Shown: one piece after another, positions 17,445-27,241 of the stretch | Layout: every line of letters starts with the position of its first letter | Numbering within the stretch: the stretch's first letter is position 1 | From: Eubacterium sp. ER2 | Lineage (GTDB): Bacteria; Bacillota; Clostridia; Lachnospirales; Lachnospiraceae | Assembly: GCF_000765215.1 (NCBI RefSeq) | Contig: NZ_JPJE01000004.1 | Coordinates: forward strand, 24,940-88,939 | Reading direction: 5' to 3' | DNA: 64,000 nucleotides | Position numbers and translations under genes: made by a program | Notes under the pieces: model-generated | What the model was told of the DNA's origin: nothing | Database searches by the model: none | What the model saw: only the letters and a program-made list of their open reading frames with translations

Positions 17445-18780
17445 ATGAACGAGACATTTATGAAAGAGAAGCCCATCCTGCCCCTCATCACGTCCATGGC
17501 GCTCCCCATGGTCATCTCCATGCTGGTCAACTCCCTCTACAACATTGTAGACAGCTTTTTTGTGGCCCAGATCAGCGAGGACGCCATGACTGCCCTGTCA
17601 CTGGTCTATCCCCTGCAGAACCTGATCAACGCAGTGGCCATCGGCTTTGGCGTGGGCATCAACGCACAGATCGCCTTCCACCTGGGAGCCGGAAACAGAG
17701 ACCGGGCCGGCACTGCCGCCACCCACGGTCTCGTGCTTTCCGCCATCCACGGCCTCATCCTGTCCCTTGCCTGCATCGGAGCTATCCGCTGGTTCCTGGG
17801 CATGTTCACCTCTGACCAGAGGGTCATAGACCTGGGCGTACGCTACAGCGTGATCGCCTTCTCCTTTTCTGTGGTCATCTCTGTCGGGCTTGCCTTCGAG
17901 AAAATATTTTCAGGCTGTAGGGCGGATGAAACTGACCATGCTGAGCATGCTCTCCGGGTGTGTCGCCAACATCATCCTGGACCCTGTTCTGATCTTTGGC
18001 CTGGGGCCCTTCCCGGAGCTGGGCATAGAAGGGGCCGCCATCGCCACCGGCGCGGGGCAGGTGCTGACACTGGCTGTCTACCTGACTGTCTACAGAAAAG
18101 TCCCCATCCCGGTAAGGATCAGCCGCCGCCATCTGTCCGCTGACAGGCAGATGGATGCAAAACTCTACTCTGTGGGCATCCCCGCCGCCCTGAACCTGGC
18201 CCTCCCGTCTGTTATGATATCTGCGCTCAACACCATCCTGGCAGCCTGGTCTCAGAGTTACATCGTCATCCTGGGCGTCTACTACAAGCTGCAGACCTTC
18301 CTCTATCTGCCGGCCAGCGGCATTGTCCAGGGAATGCGTCCCGTCATCGGCTACAACTACGGCGCCGGAGAGAGGGCAAGAGTTCAGAAAATCTACCGGG
18401 TCACCCTGACCATGTGCGCCGTCATCATGGTGGCGGGCACCCTGGTCTGCCTGACAGTCCCCCACCTGCTGATCGGGCTTTTCACAGAAAATCCGGACAC
18501 CGTGCAGGCAGGAGCCGAAGCGCTGCGCATCATCAGCTCCGGATTCATCGTCTCCTCTGTATCTGTTACATCCTCGGGAGCTTTAGAGGGTATAGGAAAG
18601 GGGTTCCCCTCCCTCATCATCTCCCTTTGCCGCTACATTGTGGTCATCCTTCCGGCTGCTTTCATTCTGAGCCGGCTGATGGGCCCTTCCGGCGTATGGC
18701 ACGCCTTCTGGGCAACAGAGCTGATCACAGCCGTTGTTTCTTTTGCCGTGTACCGGAGGGCAGTTGTCCTCCCGGACTGA
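17445..18780 (+). pseudogene. MATE family exporter with a single-base frameshift
   Basis: The first frame (17445-17910) encodes the N-terminal MATE half from MNETFMKEKPILPLITSMA to VGLAFEKIF; the second (from 17911, shifted by one) continues with QAVGRMKLTMLSMLSG to the C-terminus ending YRRAVVLPD at 18780. Together they give a full-length MATE of about 444 residues with nothing missing, so the break is one extra T in the TTTT run at 17907-17910. ATG 17445 is preferred to 17436 because AGAAAGGA stands nine bases before it. The lesion could be a real mutation, a slippage-tolerant site, or a base-call error. Its 3' end overlaps the convergent toxin ORF by about 200 bp. Confidence 0.8.
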
Positions 18781-19308
18781 CGCCGGGCTCATACCGTCCT
18801 GGCTGGTCTTCTCTGTACTGAGGCCGGGCCGGTACCGGCGGCACAGCTCCTCCAGCTTTCGGAAATCAATGCATCTTTCTGTCACCGCGCACTTCTTCCC
18901 CTCCACTTTCTTTCTATACAGGAGGGAAGCGCTGCGGCGGATCTTATCCTCCATTTTCTTGATATATCTGTATTCTGCCCGCAGCAGATCCCTGTATTTG
19001 TCATCCTCCTCCCGGGCAATGTCCACATACTCGTACTGTCCCTCCGGTACAGGAAACATATTGTTCAGATTGATGACCGCATAGTTCTTCACCTTGATAA
19101 GATCCAGGCTGTCTCTCATGGCGGCATGTTTCTCCTTAAAGGAAGAGAGGGGCGCAAAATAGTCCATATGATGGATATGCAGCACGATCCCTATATACTT
19201 TCTCCTGCGCCTTCCCTCCTCCTGCCTGTTGTAAAACAGATGGGGCGCGCAGGGACGCAGATATTCCACATACGCTTCTGTAATGTGGTAAAACTTGATA
19301 TGGTTCAT
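18583..19308 (-). CDS. toxN: ToxN/AbiQ-family type III toxin (endoribonuclease), C-terminally extended ORF
   Basis: Residues 1-161 (19308 down to about 18826) match the ToxN/AbiQ fold as I know it: IKFYHITEAYVEYLR, YIGIVLHIHHMDYFAPLSS with FKEKH (substrate-side T/S and Lys/His region), YAVINLNNMFPVP, then IKKMEDKIRRSASLLYRKK and DFRKLEELCRRY at the usual end. Family toxins are about 160-175 residues; here the frame stays open for another 80 residues, antisense to the MATE 3' end. GGAGG upstream of ATG 19308 supports the start. The partner would be an RNA antitoxin made from upstream repeats; a strong promoter is present at 19498-19526 but a clear repeat array is not. Inferred role: abortive phage defence or plasmid-type maintenance. 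Confidence 0.75.
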   Translation of the reverse strand: MNHIKFYHITEAYVEYLRPCAPHLFYNRQEEGRRRRKYIGIVLHIHHMDYFAPLSSFKEKHAAMRDSLDLIKVKNYAVINLNNMFPVPEGQYEYVDIAREEDDKYRDLLRAEYRYIKKMEDKIRRSASLLYRKKVEGKKCAVTERCIDFRKLEELCRRYRPGLSTEKTSQDGMSPASVREDNCPPVHGKRNNGCDQLCCPEGVPYAGRAHQPAQNESSRKDDHNVAAKGDDEGGEPLSYTL

Positions 19309-19396
19309 TCTGCCTCCTTGCCAGAGCGCTCTTTCAGACTGTAAAACTCATCACTTTGGAAATTTTGAAGATCTTCATGGATAATCAGATAACACC

Positions 19397-19491
19397 GGAG
19401 GCAGACTGGCTGCCTCCTCTGTGTCCTGCCCGCCAGAAAAGGCGGATGTCTCTAACTTTCTCACTTGGGGCTGAGATACACCCTCTCGATC
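19397..19491 (-). ncRNA. Candidate ToxI-like antitoxin RNA/leader (weak)
   Basis: From the predicted start site near 19491 the minus strand contains three short stem-loops: GAGA...TCTC, CCGCC-TTTTCT-GGCGG near 19435-19450, and GGAGGCAG...CTGCCTCC at 19397-19417, the last in the place where type III loci carry a hairpin between antitoxin and toxin. No convincing tandem 20-50 nt repeats were found, so this is positional inference only. Confidence 0.25.
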
Positions 19492-19497
19492 ATAGAT

Positions 19498-19526
19498 ATT
19501 ATAGAACAGATTTATGTGAAACGCAA
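19498..19526 (-). promoter_or_regulatory. Promoter upstream of the ToxN locus
   Basis: Minus strand TTGCGT, 17 bp, TATAAT (perfect -10). It starts about 180 bases before the toxin ATG, leaving room for a leader or antitoxin RNA, and lies directly after the GH13 stop codon. Confidence 0.65.
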
Positions 19527-19545
19527 GCTTTTTTTATGTCGCTTC

Positions 19546-21204
19546 TTATTTTTGGCAGAGCACCATCACAGCCTCATACGGGCGAAGATGCCCGCTCTTC
19601 CACGCCTCTTCGCCGGCGCCGCTCTCCTTCTCATAATTGCAGGCCAGCACCTGCCCTTCTGCCCACATCTCCGGCAAGGGGCAGCTGACTTCTGTCCCTG
19701 AGAAGTTGGCAAGGACAAGGAGCTGCGAATCTCCATTACTTCTTGTGTAGGCGAAGACCTTTTCATCCTCCGGGAAGAGAAGCGTAAATTTCCCGTCCAC
19801 GATCACCGGATACTCCTTGCGCAGGGCGATCAGCTTCTGATAGAAGCGGAACACGGAATCCGGATCCGCCATCTCCGCCTCTGCGTTGATCTGCCTGTAG
19901 TTTTCGTTCACCTCGATCCAGGGCTCGCCTGCTGTGAATCCGGCATTGGCGCTGCCATCCCACTGCATGGGGGTGCGGGCGTTGTCCCGGCTCTTGGCGT
20001 AGATGGATGTCATCACATCCGCCTCGTCGTAGCCTGCTTCCACCCTCTCCTCATAGAGGTGCAGCGTCTCGATGTCCCTGTAATGGCTGATGTCCGGGAA
20101 GCGCACATTGGTCATGCCCAGCTCTTCTCCCTGGTAGATGTAGGGCGTCCCCTGCATGCCGTGAAGGATCATGGCCAGCATCTTTGCCGACTGCACCCGG
20201 TACTCCTTGTCGTTCCCCCACCTGGAGACGATCCTTGGAAGGTCGTGGTTATTCCAGAACAGGCTGTTCCAGCCCTTTCCGCAGAGCTCCTCCTGCCATT
20301 TTGCCAATGTCTTTTTCAGCTTTACCACGCTCAGGGCAGCCAGGTCCCACTTGGTCTTTCCCTCCTGCTGGTCCAGGCCGATATGCTCGAACTGAAATAC
20401 CATGGAGAACTCGCTGCCATCCGGATTGCTGTAGAGCTTTGCCCGCTCCGGGTCTGCTCCCCAGGCTTCTCCCACGGTGATGAGATCCCCTTTCTGGAAA
20501 GTCTCCCGGCTCATCTCCCGGATAAACTCGTGAAGCCTGGGGCCGTTGGCGGTAATACCCAGGTCCGGCTCCTTGGCGATCTGGTCAATGACATCCAGGC
20601 GGAAGCCGCCCACGCCCTTGTCCATCCACCACAGGATCATGTCGTAGATCTCCCGGCGGACTTTCTCGTTCTCCCAGTTCAGATCCGGCTGTTTCACGGA
20701 AAACTGGTGGAAATAATACTGCTCAAGCTCCGGAACCCACTCCCAGGCAGGGCCCCCGAAAGCTGCCTCCATGTCATTGGGAAGCTCCCCTTCCACGCCG
20801 TCCCTCCACACATAGTAGTCATGGTACGGATTGTCTTTGCTCTTCTTCGCCTCCTGGAACCAGCGGTGCTCGTCGGAGGTGTGGTTCAGCACCAGGTCCA
20901 TGATGATGCGGATCCCTCTCTTCTCTGCCTCCGCAATAAGCTCCTCCATGTCAGCGAGGCTGCCGAACATGGGGTCTATGTCCTGGTAATCGGATATGTC
21001 GTAGCCGTTGTCATCCTGGGGAGACCTGCACACGGGCGAGAGCCAGATAGCGTCAATGCCAAGCTCCCTCAAGTAGTCCAGCCGGCTGATGATACCCGGG
21101 ATGTCTCCGATGCCGTCGCCGTTGCTGTCCTGGAAGCTGCGGGGATAGATCTGATAGACCACCGCCTGCTGCCACCATTTTCTTTCTGTCGTCCTTTCAC
21201 TCAT
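19546..21204 (-). CDS. GH13 oligo-1,6-glucosidase / alpha-glucosidase
   Basis: 552 residues, cytosolic (no signal). TIM-barrel amylase motifs in order: QIYPRSFQDSNGDGIGDI, DLVLNHTSDEH (region I), GFRLDVIDQI with nucleophile Asp near 200 (region II), TVGEAWG with acid/base Glu near 255 (region III), and NNHDLPR near 330 (region IV). The GDGIGD calcium-like loop and the ARTPMQWD block are typical of oligo-1,6-glucosidase/trehalose-6-phosphate hydrolase relatives (GH13_31). It closes the glgP-malQ-GH13 operon and should cleave short isomalto- or malto-oligosaccharides. Confidence 0.9.
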   Translation of the reverse strand: MSERTTERKWWQQAVVYQIYPRSFQDSNGDGIGDIPGIISRLDYLRELGIDAIWLSPVCRSPQDDNGYDISDYQDIDPMFGSLADMEELIAEAEKRGIRIIMDLVLNHTSDEHRWFQEAKKSKDNPYHDYYVWRDGVEGELPNDMEAAFGGPAWEWVPELEQYYFHQFSVKQPDLNWENEKVRREIYDMILWWMDKGVGGFRLDVIDQIAKEPDLGITANGPRLHEFIREMSRETFQKGDLITVGEAWGADPERAKLYSNPDGSEFSMVFQFEHIGLDQQEGKTKWDLAALSVVKLKKTLAKWQEELCGKGWNSLFWNNHDLPRIVSRWGNDKEYRVQSAKMLAMILHGMQGTPYIYQGEELGMTNVRFPDISHYRDIETLHLYEERVEAGYDEADVMTSIYAKSRDNARTPMQWDGSANAGFTAGEPWIEVNENYRQINAEAEMADPDSVFRFYQKLIALRKEYPVIVDGKFTLLFPEDEKVFAYTRSNGDSQLLVLANFSGTEVSCPLPEMWAEGQVLACNYEKESGAGEEAWKSGHLRPYEAVMVLCQK

Positions 21205-21280
21205 AAATGTTCATCTCCTTTCCACTCTGTACGCAGATACGGGCAGGCCGTATAAAAGCCTGCCTATATTTTCTGCTTTT

Positions 21281-23071
21281 CTACTGTTTAATCTTCTTCC
21301 GGCGGATCAGGGTACCGTTCTTCCCAAGGACCCCGTCCGCATATTTTCTGGAGAAAAGGATCTCCCCCTCTTCCCGCACGTTCATGTCTTCCTTGGAGCA
21401 GTTCAGAAGCACCTCAATCTCATTCCAGCGCCCGTCCAGCTTGATGTACTCCACACAGCGGTCATTTTCATACTCACCGGGGAAATGGAAATAAAGGCTC
21501 CTGCAGGCCTCCTCGTCCTTCCGCATCCTGATGAGGGAGCGGACAAGGCCGATCTTCTCCTGGTTCTCCTTCTCCTCCAGCTCATCCCAGGGCATGCACC
21601 GCCGGCAGTCCGGGTCGTGGCCGCCCTCCATGGCGATCTCCGTCCCGTAGTAGATGCAGGGGCTTCCCGGCATGGTAAAGAGGACCGCAAGCTGCTGGTA
21701 AAAGATATCCAGGTCATGGAACCGGTTCATAAGCCGCTCCGTGTCGTGGGAGTCCAGAAGGTTGAACATGACGTTGTTGTTCTGCTGCATGTACATAGTG
21801 TAGCAGCGGTTGATCATGTACTCGAACTCCTCTTTCTTCATGCTCTTGTCCAGGAAAAAATCATGGATGCCGCTCATAAGGGGGTAGTTCATGACTGAGT
21901 CGTACTCATCCCCCATGAGCCACTGGCTGGCGTCATGCCAGATTTCTCCCAGGAGGTAGATATCCTCCCTGCACCCTTTCAGATGCTCCCGCATCTTTTT
22001 CAGGAAACGGTGGGACACTTCATTTCCCACATCGAAGCGGATACCGTCTATGTCAAAGTCCCGGATCCATCCCTGGCACACCTGGCAGAAATAGTCGATG
22101 ACCTGGTCATTGTTCGTGTTGAGCTTTGGCATCCAGTCCGCAAAGGCAAAGGAATAAAATCTGCCGTCCCTTGTGTCCTCCTGCTTGTCCGGCAGGGGCC
22201 ACTGGTGGATCATGAACCAGTCCGCATACGGGGAGTCCTTCCCGTTTTTCAGCACGTCCTGCCAGGGGCCGAAGTGACGCCCGCAGTGGTTGAACACCGC
22301 GTCCACCATGACCCGGATCCCCAGGGCGTGGGCCTCCTTCACCAGTCTGGCAAAGGTCTCCCCGTCTCCGAAATGAGGATCGATCCTCGTGTAGTCCGTG
22401 GTGTCATACTTGTGGTTGGACTCCGCCTCCATGATGGGGTTGAGGTAGATCCCGGTGACACCTAAGTCTGCCAGGTAGGGAAGCTTCTGCCGGATCCCCT
22501 CCAGGTTTCCCCCGAAGCGCTCCTCGTTGGTGACAGGCCCCTTCCGCCAGGGAACGATCTCTCCTCCTGAGGCAGCGCTGTCCCGCTCAGCTCCTTCTGC
22601 TTCTGAAACTCCCCTGCAGAAGCGGTCCGGGAAGATCTGGTACCAGACCGTGTCGTTGACCCAGTCGGGGGTCCTGTTTACATCCGCCGGGTTCATCCAG
22701 GGCACGGTAAAGCACTGGATCATCCTTCCCTCCATATCCATCTGCTCCTGGGTCAGGAAACCGTCCTCGCAGTAGTACCAGACTTCTCTGTCCGTGTGCA
22801 GTTCAAAGTAATATTTGCATCTCTTATACGGCGGAACCAGGGTGGTGGTCCACCAGATCTGATGGCGGAGCCTCTTTTTGTAGACGATCTCCTCCCTCTT
22901 CCCGGTCCACTTCTCTTTCCCGCCAAGGATACCCGCCTCGAAGGGGTCGCCGTGGTGGATGAACACCCGTTTCACGTCGTAGCCGGTCTTTAAGTTGACC
23001 ACCAGCTCGTCTTCATTTAAAGGATAGCTCATCTGCTCTGAAGTTTTGTGGTAAACGCCTGTAAATTCCAT
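21281..23071 (-). CDS. GH13 neopullulanase/cyclomaltodextrinase-type amylase
   Basis: 596 residues without signal peptide. An N-terminal beta-sandwich (residues 1-125, CBM34-like, as in maltogenic amylases) precedes the barrel: WYQIFPDRFCRG, MVDAVFNHCG (region I), GIRFDVGNEVSH with nucleophile Asp (II), LLGEIWHD with acid/base Glu (III), NLLDSHDTERL (IV). This GH13_20 layout indicates an intracellular enzyme splitting cyclomaltodextrins, pullulan or maltodextrins imported from outside. It begins 3 bp after malQ. Confidence 0.88.
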   Translation of the reverse strand: MEFTGVYHKTSEQMSYPLNEDELVVNLKTGYDVKRVFIHHGDPFEAGILGGKEKWTGKREEIVYKKRLRHQIWWTTTLVPPYKRCKYYFELHTDREVWYYCEDGFLTQEQMDMEGRMIQCFTVPWMNPADVNRTPDWVNDTVWYQIFPDRFCRGVSEAEGAERDSAASGGEIVPWRKGPVTNEERFGGNLEGIRQKLPYLADLGVTGIYLNPIMEAESNHKYDTTDYTRIDPHFGDGETFARLVKEAHALGIRVMVDAVFNHCGRHFGPWQDVLKNGKDSPYADWFMIHQWPLPDKQEDTRDGRFYSFAFADWMPKLNTNNDQVIDYFCQVCQGWIRDFDIDGIRFDVGNEVSHRFLKKMREHLKGCREDIYLLGEIWHDASQWLMGDEYDSVMNYPLMSGIHDFFLDKSMKKEEFEYMINRCYTMYMQQNNNVMFNLLDSHDTERLMNRFHDLDIFYQQLAVLFTMPGSPCIYYGTEIAMEGGHDPDCRRCMPWDELEEKENQEKIGLVRSLIRMRKDEEACRSLYFHFPGEYENDRCVEYIKLDGRWNEIEVLLNCSKEDMNVREEGEILFSRKYADGVLGKNGTLIRRKKIKQ

Positions 23072-23074
23072 CTT

Positions 23075-24550
23075 TTATACCTCTTTCCGGGCCTGGATCA
23101 GCTTTCTGTATCCTGCAAGTTCCCGTCCGGCCCTGTCAAAGTCCGGCATATGCCACTCCCAGTTGGGGGAGCCCACCGTTCCCGGCGTGTTCATGTGGCC
23201 CTCCCGGCCAAGTCCCAGAATATCCTGCATGGGGATGATGGCGTACTGGGCCGGGCTGTGCAGCAGGTAGGCGATCAGCCTGTCCTTCACGGACCCTGCC
23301 CTGCACCCTTCCTTTTTAAGGAAGCGGCGCACCTTCCGCCTGGCGGCGGGGCTTAAATTCCCGTACCACTCCATAAGCGTGTCGTTGTCATGGGTGCCGG
23401 TGTATATGATCATATTTTCTGTGTCTTCTGAGATATCACGGGCGTACTTTCCGCCCGTCTCAATGGAGAAGACAAGGATCTTCATGCCCTTTAAATGGTA
23501 GTGCTCTTTCAGCGTCAGAACCTCCGGACGCAGATCTCCCAGATCTTCCGCCACCAGCTCCACGTCGGGCAGCTTCTCTGTCAGCAGATCCAGCACCTCG
23601 TACCCGGGCGCCTCGATCCAGTCTCCCTCCACGGCTGTGGGGCAGGAGGCCGGGATCTTCCAGTAGGTGTCAAAAGCACGGAAATGGTCGATGCGCACAA
23701 TGTCAAAGAGCTTTCCGCTGTAGCCGATCCGGTCCAGCCAGAACTGATAGCCCTGCTCCTTCATGTAGTCCCAGTCATAGATAGGATTGCCCCATCTCTG
23801 CCCTGTCTCACTGAAATAGTCCGGCGGAACGCCTGCTATGAAGATGGGGCGTCCGTCCGTGTCCAGAAGGAAATTGTCCTTTCCTCCCCACACGTCCACA
23901 GAGTCCACGCCCACGTAGAAGGGCACGTCCCCCATGATGCGGATGCCGTTTTCGTTGGCCGTTTTTTTCACCTTCATCCACTGGCAGAAGAACATATACT
24001 GAAGGAACACCTGGAAATCGGCCTCTTCCTTTTCCGGTGCAGTAAGCTCCCGGCGGGTCTTCGTCCAGTTTTTGTCCTCCTCTTTCCACTCGTTCCAGCA
24101 TGTGCCGCCGTTGCTTATCTTAAGGGCGCGGAACACACCGTACTCCAAGGCCCACTCCTGCCGGGCAAAGGTCCAGAACTCTTCCTTCTGGTCCAGCCCC
24201 TGCTCCCGGAATGACTGCCAGGCCTCCTTAAGATAGGGAAGCTTGAAAGCTCGCACCGCATCGTAGTCCACACGGACTGCCTTTTCCCGGAACACCTCCG
24301 GCTGCTCTTTCAGAAGCCCTTCCTGGAAAAGCACATCCAGACTGATATACAGCTCGTCTCCTGCGTAGGATGAGTAGGGCTGATAAGGCGAATTGCCGTA
24401 GCCCACAGGGTTCAGGGGAAGGATCTGCCAGATCCCTGCCCCGCTTTCCTTCACCATCTCGATCCATCTGTATGCCGCCGGGCCCAGCTCCCCGATCCCC
24501 GTCCGGGAGGGGAGGGAGGACACGGGCATCAGTATGCCTGTCTGTCTCAT
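23075..24550 (-). CDS. malQ: 4-alpha-glucanotransferase (amylomaltase)
   Basis: 491 residues, GH77. Begins RQTGILMPVSSLPSRTGIGELG, the family's donor-site start; IVRIDHFRAFDTYW carries the nucleophile Asp near residue 290, ELVAEDLGDL the acid/base Glu, and YTGTHDNDTLMEWY the conserved third acid region. Disproportionates maltodextrins so the phosphorylase can act on longer chains. ATG 24550 has AGAGGT before it; the 31 in-frame residues upstream are out of the family. It follows glgP by 22 bp. Confidence 0.95.
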   Translation of the reverse strand: MRQTGILMPVSSLPSRTGIGELGPAAYRWIEMVKESGAGIWQILPLNPVGYGNSPYQPYSSYAGDELYISLDVLFQEGLLKEQPEVFREKAVRVDYDAVRAFKLPYLKEAWQSFREQGLDQKEEFWTFARQEWALEYGVFRALKISNGGTCWNEWKEEDKNWTKTRRELTAPEKEEADFQVFLQYMFFCQWMKVKKTANENGIRIMGDVPFYVGVDSVDVWGGKDNFLLDTDGRPIFIAGVPPDYFSETGQRWGNPIYDWDYMKEQGYQFWLDRIGYSGKLFDIVRIDHFRAFDTYWKIPASCPTAVEGDWIEAPGYEVLDLLTEKLPDVELVAEDLGDLRPEVLTLKEHYHLKGMKILVFSIETGGKYARDISEDTENMIIYTGTHDNDTLMEWYGNLSPAARRKVRRFLKKEGCRAGSVKDRLIAYLLHSPAQYAIIPMQDILGLGREGHMNTPGTVGSPNWEWHMPDFDRAGRELAGYRKLIQARKEV

Positions 24551-24572
24551 GGTAATACCTCTCTTATCTATT

Positions 24573-26834
24573 TTACAGATGCCAAATGTCTCTGTTGTAC
24601 TCCGCAATGGTGCGGTCTGAGGAGAAGAAGCCTGCCTTTGCAATGTTCACCAGCATCTTCTTCGCCCATGCCTTCTCGTCCTCGTAGTCTGCGAGCATCT
24701 GCTCTTTTGTGCGGATGTAGTCCTTCACATCCAGAAGGGTCATGAACCAGTCTTTGCCCACGATCTCCTTGTAGAGTCTTCCTAAGTTCACCGGATCGCC
24801 GATCATGATCATCTCCTTGCTGATGATAAAGTCCACCAGCTCCTCGATCTGCGGATCGCTCTCGTAGATGGCTCTGGAATTGTAGGCGCTGTCAGCGTAG
24901 AGCTGGATGACCTTCTCGGACTTCTCGCCGAAGATATAGATGTTGTCGTCCCCCACAAGCTGGTGGATCTCCACATTTGCCCCGTCCTCGGTTCCCAGGG
25001 TCACGGCTCCGTTCAGCATGAACTTCATGTTTCCGGTTCCGGAGGCCTCCTTGGACGCCAGGGAGATCTGCTCGGAAATGTCGCAGGCCGGGATCAGCTT
25101 CTCAGCCTTTGTCACATTGTAGTTTTCCACCATGACGATGCGCATGTACTTGTTGACATCCGGATCGTTGTTCACAAGCTGCTGCAGGCAGAGGATCAGA
25201 TGGATGATGTCCTTTGCGATGGTGTAGGCCGGAGCAGCCTTGGCGCCGAAGATCATGGTGATGGGTCTTGCCGGCAGGTTGCCCTTCTTGATCTCCTTGT
25301 ATTTGTAGATGGCGTAGAGGGCGTTCATCTGCTGTCTCTTGTACTCGTGGAGACGCTTGATCTGGATATCAAATACAGAATTCTCGTCCACGTCTACATC
25401 CTGGGTCATCTTCAGATAGTCCTTCAGCTCCACCTTGGCGTCTTTCTTGATCTCTCTGAGACGCTGGAGCACTTTCTCGTCATCCTTGTATGCCAGCAGT
25501 TTTTCAAGCTGGGAAGCGTCCTCCACATACTCTTCTCCGATAAGCTCCTTCAGATAATCCGCAAGCTCATGGTTGCAGTGGAGAAGCCAGCGGCGGAAAG
25601 TAATGCCGTTTGTCTTGTTGTTGAACTTCTCCGGGTAAATATCGTAGAAAGGCTTCAGCTCGGACTCTTTGAGTATCTCTGTGTGGAGGGCAGCCACACC
25701 GTTCACCGCATAGCCGTAGTGGATGTCGATGTGGGCCATGTGTACCCGGTCCATCTTGTCGATGATGTACACTCTCTCGTTATGGAAGTCCCTTCTCACC
25801 CTTGCGTCCAGCTCGCGGATGATGGGCATAAGCTGGGGAACCACCTTCTCCAGGTAGGCGATGGGCCACTTCTCCAGAGCCTCTGCCAGAATGGTGTGGT
25901 TCGTGTAGGCGCATGTCTTTCTCACCACGTCGATGGCTGTGTCCATATTGAAGCCCTTCTGGGTTGTCAGGATACGGATCAGCTCCGGGATCACCATAGT
26001 AGGATGGGTGTCGTTGATCTGGATGCACACATGCTCGTGAAGGTGATACAGGTCCACGCCTCTCTCCTGTGCCTCTTTCAGAATGAGCTGGGCCGCGTTG
26101 CTGACCATGAAGTACTGCTGGTAGATACGCAGAAGCTGTCCCGCCTCGTCGCTGTCATCCGGGTAGAGGAAGAGGGTCAGGTTCCTGCGGACATCACTCT
26201 TGTCAAACTGGATGCCATCGTGGATCATGCTCTCGTCCACAGTATCGATGTCAAAGAGATGGAGCTTGTTGCAGCCGCTCTTGTATCCCGGCACGTCGAT
26301 ATCGTACATGGTGGAAGTCAGCGTAAAGTCCTTGAAAGGCACCTCAAAGTGGCAGTCTGTCTTTGTAAGCCATGTATTGTCTGTGATCCAGGGGTTTTTG
26401 TCCTCCCACTGCTTGTTGTCCGCAAACTTCTGGAGGAACAGTCCGTCGTGGTAGTTAAGTCCCACGCCGTCCCCGGCAAGTCCCAGTGTGGCGATGGAGT
26501 CAAGGAAGCAGGCCGCCAGACGTCCAAGGCCTCCGTTTCCAAGGGACGGCTCCAGCTCCACCTCCTCGATCTGTGTCAGATCGTGGCCGTATTTTTTCAG
26601 CACTTCCCTTGTCTCCTCAAAAACTCCCAGGTTGATCAGATTGTTGGACAGAAGCTTTCCGATGAGAAATTCCGCGGAAATGTAATATAATTTCCTGTCT
26701 CCTGTGTTGGCCTTCATGCCCTGCATTTTTTCCTTTGTCACAAAGAGAAGGGCTGTGTAGATTTCCTCCTTTGTGGCGTCTTTGATATCTTTCTGAAATT
26801 TCTCCTGCAATACACGCTGTAATGCCTGTTCCAT
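24573..26834 (-). CDS. glgP: Glycogen/maltodextrin phosphorylase
   Basis: 753 residues, PLP-dependent GT35 enzyme releasing glucose-1-phosphate. [19 protein letters not shown] near residue 85, the [15 protein letters not shown] block near 280, [17 protein letters not shown] near 480, and the PLP site [20 protein letters not shown] near 610 with the Lys are diagnostic. The start at 26834 has AAGGAG ten bases upstream; the reading frame can extend seven codons to a GTG that overlaps that site. First gene of the alpha-glucan operon. Confidence 0.96.
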   Translation of the reverse strand: MEQALQRVLQEKFQKDIKDATKEEIYTALLFVTKEKMQGMKANTGDRKLYYISAEFLIGKLLSNNLINLGVFEETREVLKKYGHDLTQIEEVELEPSLGNGGLGRLAACFLDSIATLGLAGDGVGLNYHDGLFLQKFADNKQWEDKNPWITDNTWLTKTDCHFEVPFKDFTLTSTMYDIDVPGYKSGCNKLHLFDIDTVDESMIHDGIQFDKSDVRRNLTLFLYPDDSDEAGQLLRIYQQYFMVSNAAQLILKEAQERGVDLYHLHEHVCIQINDTHPTMVIPELIRILTTQKGFNMDTAIDVVRKTCAYTNHTILAEALEKWPIAYLEKVVPQLMPIIRELDARVRRDFHNERVYIIDKMDRVHMAHIDIHYGYAVNGVAALHTEILKESELKPFYDIYPEKFNNKTNGITFRRWLLHCNHELADYLKELIGEEYVEDASQLEKLLAYKDDEKVLQRLREIKKDAKVELKDYLKMTQDVDVDENSVFDIQIKRLHEYKRQQMNALYAIYKYKEIKKGNLPARPITMIFGAKAAPAYTIAKDIIHLILCLQQLVNNDPDVNKYMRIVMVENYNVTKAEKLIPACDISEQISLASKEASGTGNMKFMLNGAVTLGTEDGANVEIHQLVGDDNIYIFGEKSEKVIQLYADSAYNSRAIYESDPQIEELVDFIISKEMIMIGDPVNLGRLYKEIVGKDWFMTLLDVKDYIRTKEQMLADYEDEKAWAKKMLVNIAKAGFFSSDRTIAEYNRDIWHL

Positions 26835-26885
26835 AATGAATACTCTCCTTTTCACATCTGATATTTCATAAACACTACGGTATCA

Positions 26886-27001
26886 TCATACCATGGCCGC
26901 ACAGCGGCCATGGGCCTCTGGCAGATGCGCGGCGGATTTCTGCGGTTCCGCAGAAACCGCTCTATGCGCAGGTATAATAACCACGCTGTGGCTATTATAC
27001 C
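26886..27001. repeat. Cluster of three palindromic hairpins
   Basis: Three adjacent near-perfect inverted repeats: 26891-26913 (CCATGGCCGC, 3-nt loop, GCGGCCATGG), 26932-26963 (GCGG-A-TTTCTGCGG, TT, CCGCAGAAACCGC), and 26971-27001 (GGTATAATA-A-CCAC, 3-nt loop, GTGG-C-TATTATACC). None is followed by a U tract, so they are not terminators. The outer motif GGTATAAT and CCATGGC are shared with the element at 9643-9752. The block fills the space between the debranching-enzyme stop codon and the glgP start. Confidence 0.6.
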
Positions 27002-27241
27002 CTATTTTTCCAGTTTTTCATAGACCCGAAGCAGTTCTCCCACACTCCAGGCCTGGGCGAAACACCCTCTGGAAACCGTGGGGAACGCCCCGTCATAGAT
27101 CTCCGGAAGCTGTCCTGCGCATCCCTCCCTGAGGTCGCTCTCCAGTCCTTCCATCTGCTCTTTCACCTTTTCTTTCGCAGCCCGGGAATAGCCGTGGACT
27201 TTCAGATAAGCCAGGTAGTAGGCTCCCAGGGGGCGTCCGTC
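27002..27241 (-). pseudogene. C-terminal remnant of a glycogen debranching enzyme (amylo-alpha-1,6-glucosidase)
   Basis: Eighty codons remain: DGRPLGAYYLAYLKVHGY, EIYDGAFPTVSRGCFAQAWSVGELLRVYEKLEK. The P-x-x-RGCFAQAWSVGELLR segment is the typical C-terminus of GDE-type debranching enzymes in glycogen/maltodextrin clusters. There is no start and upstream sequence switches at about 27240 to a sugar-binding protein in another frame, so the rest of the gene is gone. The natural context, ahead of glgP and malQ, fits its lost function. Confidence 0.7.

Noticed and set aside
24963..26690. 575-residue open frame on the plus strand
   Set aside because: Shadow of glgP on the opposite strand; GC-rich codons leave long antisense frames open.
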